From Sphingobacterium sp. SYP-B4668 (GTDB taxonomy: Bacteria; Bacteroidota; Bacteroidia; Sphingobacteriales; Sphingobacteriaceae), in assembly GCF_027627455.1 (NCBI RefSeq), contig NZ_CP115483.1:558001-622000 (forward strand): DNA of 64,000 nucleotides, given 5' to 3'. Positions 61,134 to 64,000 of this stretch are shown here, piece by piece (position 1 is the stretch's first letter; every line of letters starts with the position of its first letter). A program made the position numbers and the translations under genes. The notes beneath the pieces are model-generated. The model did no database searches, was not told where the DNA came from, and saw only the letters and a program-made list of their open reading frames with translations.

Positions 61134-63056
61134 TTATTGGATTTGCACTTTCTCTTTATCCAATACTTCATAGATGGAGTTCTGACTTTTAAACTCTGGT
61201 ACGATACGCTTCATTTGTCTAACCATGTCAGTTTCATTCTGTGTCTTAACAATCTCAAATAGCTTGTTAAGTTCTTGATTTACATAGTTAAAGTCGTTTT
61301 CCCGGACCTGTGCAATCATAATTTTTTCATGATGAGTAGGCATGGTGTTTTCTAGGTCATTCAAGAGCTCTTCATACAACTTTTCCCCCGGGCGGAGTCC
61401 CGTGAATTTTATTTGAATATCTTTGTTGGGGATATAACCAGATAGCTTAATCATTTTTTCAGCTAATTCGACAATTTTTACCGATTTCCCCATATCGAAT
61501 ACAAAAATCTCACCACCTTGACCCATATTGCCAGCTTCTATAACAAGTTGACAGGCCTCAGGGATGGTCATGAAGTATCTCGTTATCTCCGGATGAGTGA
61601 CCGTGACTGGGCCGCCCTTCTCAATTTGATCCTTAAATCTAGGGATGACAGATCCATTGGAGCCCAGTACATTTCCAAATCGAGTCGTGATGAATCTCGT
61701 ATTACGCTTGTCAGGATTGGATTGTTGGATATGGGTATTTAGTGACTGTACATATATTTCAGCAATACGTTTAGTAGCACCCATGATATTTGTTGGGTTG
61801 ACCGCTTTATCTGTAGAGACAAAAACAAATTTTTCAACATCATACTCCACCGCTAGATTGGCAATGGTGAAAGATCCGAAGATATTTGTACGAACTCCCT
61901 CAATGGGGTGGTTTTCCATCATGGGGACATGTTTGTAGGCGGCAGCATGATAGACCACATGGGGTTTGAAGGTCTCAAAAAGGGCAATCATACGTTCTTC
62001 ATTCTTGACGTCAGCAATGAAGGTATGATATACTTGATTTTTGTGCAAATCTTGGAGGTCCAATTGTAGATTGTGCAGTGGCGATTCGGCTTGGTCACAT
62101 AAGATAATCATCTGCGGCGAATATTTTCCAAGTTGTTTGGATATTTCGCTTCCGATGGATCCGGCTGCCCCAGTGACAAGAATACGCTTGCCTTTCAATT
62201 GGTCCAATATGTTATTGTTGGATATCTTTATAGGATCTCGCTCCAATAGATCTTCAATTTTTATTTTTTGTATCTGATTTGGGTTTAAGTCTCCGTTGAT
62301 AATCTTTTGTACTGGAGGTAGTGTTAACACATTGACATTGTATTCTAGACAGATATCAATAATTTCATTTTTACGATGTGCAGGAATGTTGTGCGATGCA
62401 ATAATCAATTCCTCTACACTCAATTTGTTGATGAGTTTGTCTAAGTCATTCGGGGAATAGATTTTGACCCCATCGATAGATTTTCCGATTTTTTGATCAC
62501 TATCATCCAGGTAACCAATGATAGCATTTATAGACCTAAGGTCGTGATCCATCGTTCTTTTAACGGCTATTCCTAAGTCTCCTGCTCCAAATACTAACGT
62601 ATTCTTTTTCGTATCCCTAGCGGCTTTGGTATATTGAAAGAAAACTTTGATTGACGTGCGATAAATGACTAAGCAAACAAATGCAAATAAGGCATATAGG
62701 ATAATCAGGTTCGTGGGGAGGAGAGTGGGGATACGAAGTGCAATAAGCACCAATTTGACAGCAAATAGAATGATTACCACAAAAAGAATGGTAGATAGTA
62801 TTCTTATCGAATCTACTGCACTAGTATACCTAATGATGCCCGTGTGTGTTTTAAAGATTAAAAAAGCGATAGAAGTCACGGACATTCCGTATAAGAATTC
62901 CCCCGCAAGTGTGGGTCTATAAAATGCTTCTTGAGAGAAGTTGTAATAGACAGAGTACGCTAAGAAAAATGCAAAAGAAGCACAGGCAATATCAAAAAGA
63001 AATATTATCCACCGCGGGACGATGCTCAGTTGATTGACTGAATTTAGTATTTTCAT
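61134..63056 (-). CDS. CapD-like nucleotide-sugar 4,6-dehydratase, second copy
   Basis: This 640-residue homologue of the locus enzyme at 52746 has the same plan: four membrane helices, a CoA-binding-like domain (VFGAGDLGIAVKRTMDHDL) and an SDR domain with GAAGSIGSEISKQLGKY, AAAYKHVPMMENHP, STDKAVNPTNIMGATKRIAE, RFGNVLGSNGSVIPRF and TGLRPGEKLYEELL. It lies outside the locus on the other strand beside core genes. It may serve a constitutive glycan such as O-antigen, protein glycosylation or a second polymer. The two copies differ too much to be a recent duplication. Confidence 0.92.
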   Translation of the reverse strand: MKILNSVNQLSIVPRWIIFLFDIACASFAFFLAYSVYYNFSQEAFYRPTLAGEFLYGMSVTSIAFLIFKTHTGIIRYTSAVDSIRILSTILFVVIILFAVKLVLIALRIPTLLPTNLIILYALFAFVCLVIYRTSIKVFFQYTKAARDTKKNTLVFGAGDLGIAVKRTMDHDLRSINAIIGYLDDSDQKIGKSIDGVKIYSPNDLDKLINKLSVEELIIASHNIPAHRKNEIIDICLEYNVNVLTLPPVQKIINGDLNPNQIQKIKIEDLLERDPIKISNNNILDQLKGKRILVTGAAGSIGSEISKQLGKYSPQMIILCDQAESPLHNLQLDLQDLHKNQVYHTFIADVKNEERMIALFETFKPHVVYHAAAYKHVPMMENHPIEGVRTNIFGSFTIANLAVEYDVEKFVFVSTDKAVNPTNIMGATKRIAEIYVQSLNTHIQQSNPDKRNTRFITTRFGNVLGSNGSVIPRFKDQIEKGGPVTVTHPEITRYFMTIPEACQLVIEAGNMGQGGEIFVFDMGKSVKIVELAEKMIKLSGYIPNKDIQIKFTGLRPGEKLYEELLNDLENTMPTHHEKIMIAQVRENDFNYVNQELNKLFEIVKTQNETDMVRQMKRIVPEFKSQNSIYEVLDKEKVQIQ

Positions 63057-63083
63057 CTGTTTTTAATCTGGACAATGGTTAAG

Positions 63084-63091
63084 CAAATCTA
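63084..63091 (-). promoter_or_regulatory. Bacteroidetes -7 element (TAGATTTG) of the second dehydratase
   Basis: On the minus strand TAGATTTG matches TAnnTTTG and lies 27 bases before the ATG at 63056. The nearest TTTG upstream is only 14 bases away, so the -33 element is unclear. Confidence 0.45.
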
Positions 63092-63214
63092 AACTTTTTA
63101 TTCATCAAACTATAGTGTTGACCACTATTATTGTTAGCTGAAACTAAAAGAATAGCGTTTTCTTTTAGATACCTTAATATTTACCTAAATTAGTGACAGA
63201 AAAATTTTGAATAG

Positions 63215-64000
63215 ATGGGTAATATTTCCAAAATAGCCCAACAAGCGATGATGCAGCCTCAGGAGGCGCTTATGGCTGTTGGTAAATCCAAAAATAGCCT
63301 TACCATAGGTATTCCTAAGGAAGTGTCATTTCAAGAAAACAGAATTGCATTGACACCTCTTTCTGTTGCACTGCTGATTGAAAATGGGCATGAAGTAATA
63401 TTAGAGTCAGAAGCGGGGGCTGGCTCTAATTTTTTGGATCAGCATTACAGTGAGCAAGGAGCCTTGATTGTATACAGTCCTGAAGAAGTCTATAAAGCAG
63501 ACCTGATTATAAAAGTGGCAAGTCCAACATTAGACGAGGTCGGACAGATGAAGCCGGGGCAGGTGCTATTTTCTTCCCAGCAGCCCTCGATGATGAGTCT
63601 AGAGGTCTTACAAGCCTTGATGCGGAAGAAGGTTACAGCACTATCATATGAATATCTTCAAGATGAGGGCTGTCACCTTACCGTCGTTAGAGCAATGAGT
63701 GAAATCGTCGGAGCTACTTCAGTATTGATAGCCGCAGAATATTTAAGTAATGTTTTTGACGGAAAGGGTTTGATGTTGGGCGGAGTGACCGGTGTACCTC
63801 CTACAGAAATGGTCATTATTGGGGCAGGGACGGTTGGCGAATTTGCTGCCCGCACAGCGATTGCGTTGGGAGCACAAGTGAAGGTCTTCGATAGCTCGGT
63901 TTACAGACTTCGGAGGTTGCAGAACAATGTGGGTAGCCGTGTATTTACCTCGGTAATGCAGCCCATAGTGTTGAACAAAGCAGTCCGATCTTGTGATGTC
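63215..64000 (+). CDS. ald: Alanine dehydrogenase, N-terminal part (cut by window edge)
   Basis: From ATG 63215 the frame stays open for 262 codons to the right edge. After about 30 unconserved residues come LTIGIPKEVSFQENRIALTP and then VILESEAGAGSNFLD, followed by the dinucleotide-binding EMVIIGAGTVGEFAARTAIALGA (about 190). This matches the AlaDH/PNT family. In Bacteroidetes such single-chain proteins are annotated as alanine dehydrogenase, interconverting alanine and pyruvate with NAD; a transhydrogenase alpha subunit is the alternative. It is divergent from the dehydratase gene. Confidence 0.88.
   Translation, partial: MGNISKIAQQAMMQPQEALMAVGKSKNSLTIGIPKEVSFQENRIALTPLSVALLIENGHEVILESEAGAGSNFLDQHYSEQGALIVYSPEEVYKADLIIKVASPTLDEVGQMKPGQVLFSSQQPSMMSLEVLQALMRKKVTALSYEYLQDEGCHLTVVRAMSEIVGATSVLIAAEYLSNVFDGKGLMLGGVTGVPPTEMVIIGAGTVGEFAARTAIALGAQVKVFDSSVYRLRRLQNNVGSRVFTSVMQPIVLNKAVRSCDV

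Overview
The window looks like a chromosomal segment of a Bacteroidetes bacterium of the Sphingobacteriaceae (Sphingobacterium/Pedobacter-like). The evidence is the housekeeping order (mutY-ssb, pheS, rlmD, miaB, lptE, secG, groES-groEL), family-typical genes (YtxJ, OmpA lipoprotein with glycine zipper, UpxY, DUF2752 plus GYF/CD225 pair), lipoprotein signals of the SSC type, and TAnnTTTG promoter elements close to start codons in place of Shine-Dalgarno sites. The genus is an inference.

Layout. (1) 1-18,985 is ordinary core: the end of a sulfatase, DNA repair and replication genes, a tRNA synthetase, RNA-modifying enzymes, envelope assembly genes, chaperonins, a hybrid histidine kinase and an MtfA-like peptidase. 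Several units end in clear intrinsic terminators. (2) 19,000-25,420 is a scrambled accessory segment. It holds a gene tail with its own terminator, a gene broken by an in-frame TAG, an IS630-type remnant, a universal stress protein, a receiver-Crp/Fnr fusion whose receiver lacks the phospho-acceptor Asp, a small helix-turn-helix regulator and an IS66 element with a frameshifted transposase end. (3) 25,727-55,117 is a plus-strand exopolysaccharide/capsule locus of about 29 kb, visibly AT-richer than its flanks (not counted). (4) 55,510-64,000 returns to core: tRNA-Glu, a GH20 hexosaminidase, ytxJ, a tiny lipoprotein gene, ribH, a TPR protein, a second CapD-like dehydratase and the start of alanine dehydrogenase.

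How the locus may work. Wza and Wzc homologues form the export machine, an UpxY/NusG-like protein probably promotes elongation through the operon, and a small PglC-like phosphoglycosyl transferase starts the lipid-linked repeat. One GT2 and four GT4 enzymes extend it, Wzx flips it and a Wzy-like protein polymerises it. Precursor genes point to uronic and amino sugars: a TviB-like UDP-HexNAc 6-dehydrogenase, a CapI-like UDP-uronate 4-epimerase, a CapD-like 4,6-dehydratase, DegT-type aminotransferases and an AsnB-type amidotransferase that could make a uronamide. A PL1 pectate-lyase-like lipoprotein sits inside the locus on its own promoter and terminator, which suits a galacturonate-type polymer. 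The distal part is the least familiar: two FemAB-like acyltransferase paralogues and a decayed third copy, with a PhyH-type oxygenase, an atypical PLP enzyme and a GNAT acetyltransferase between them.

Two paralogous small helix-turn-helix regulators stand at the two ends of the locus (22.5 and 54.7 kb); the IS66 lies between the left one and wza. I saw no CRISPR array, rRNA, phage or restriction system.
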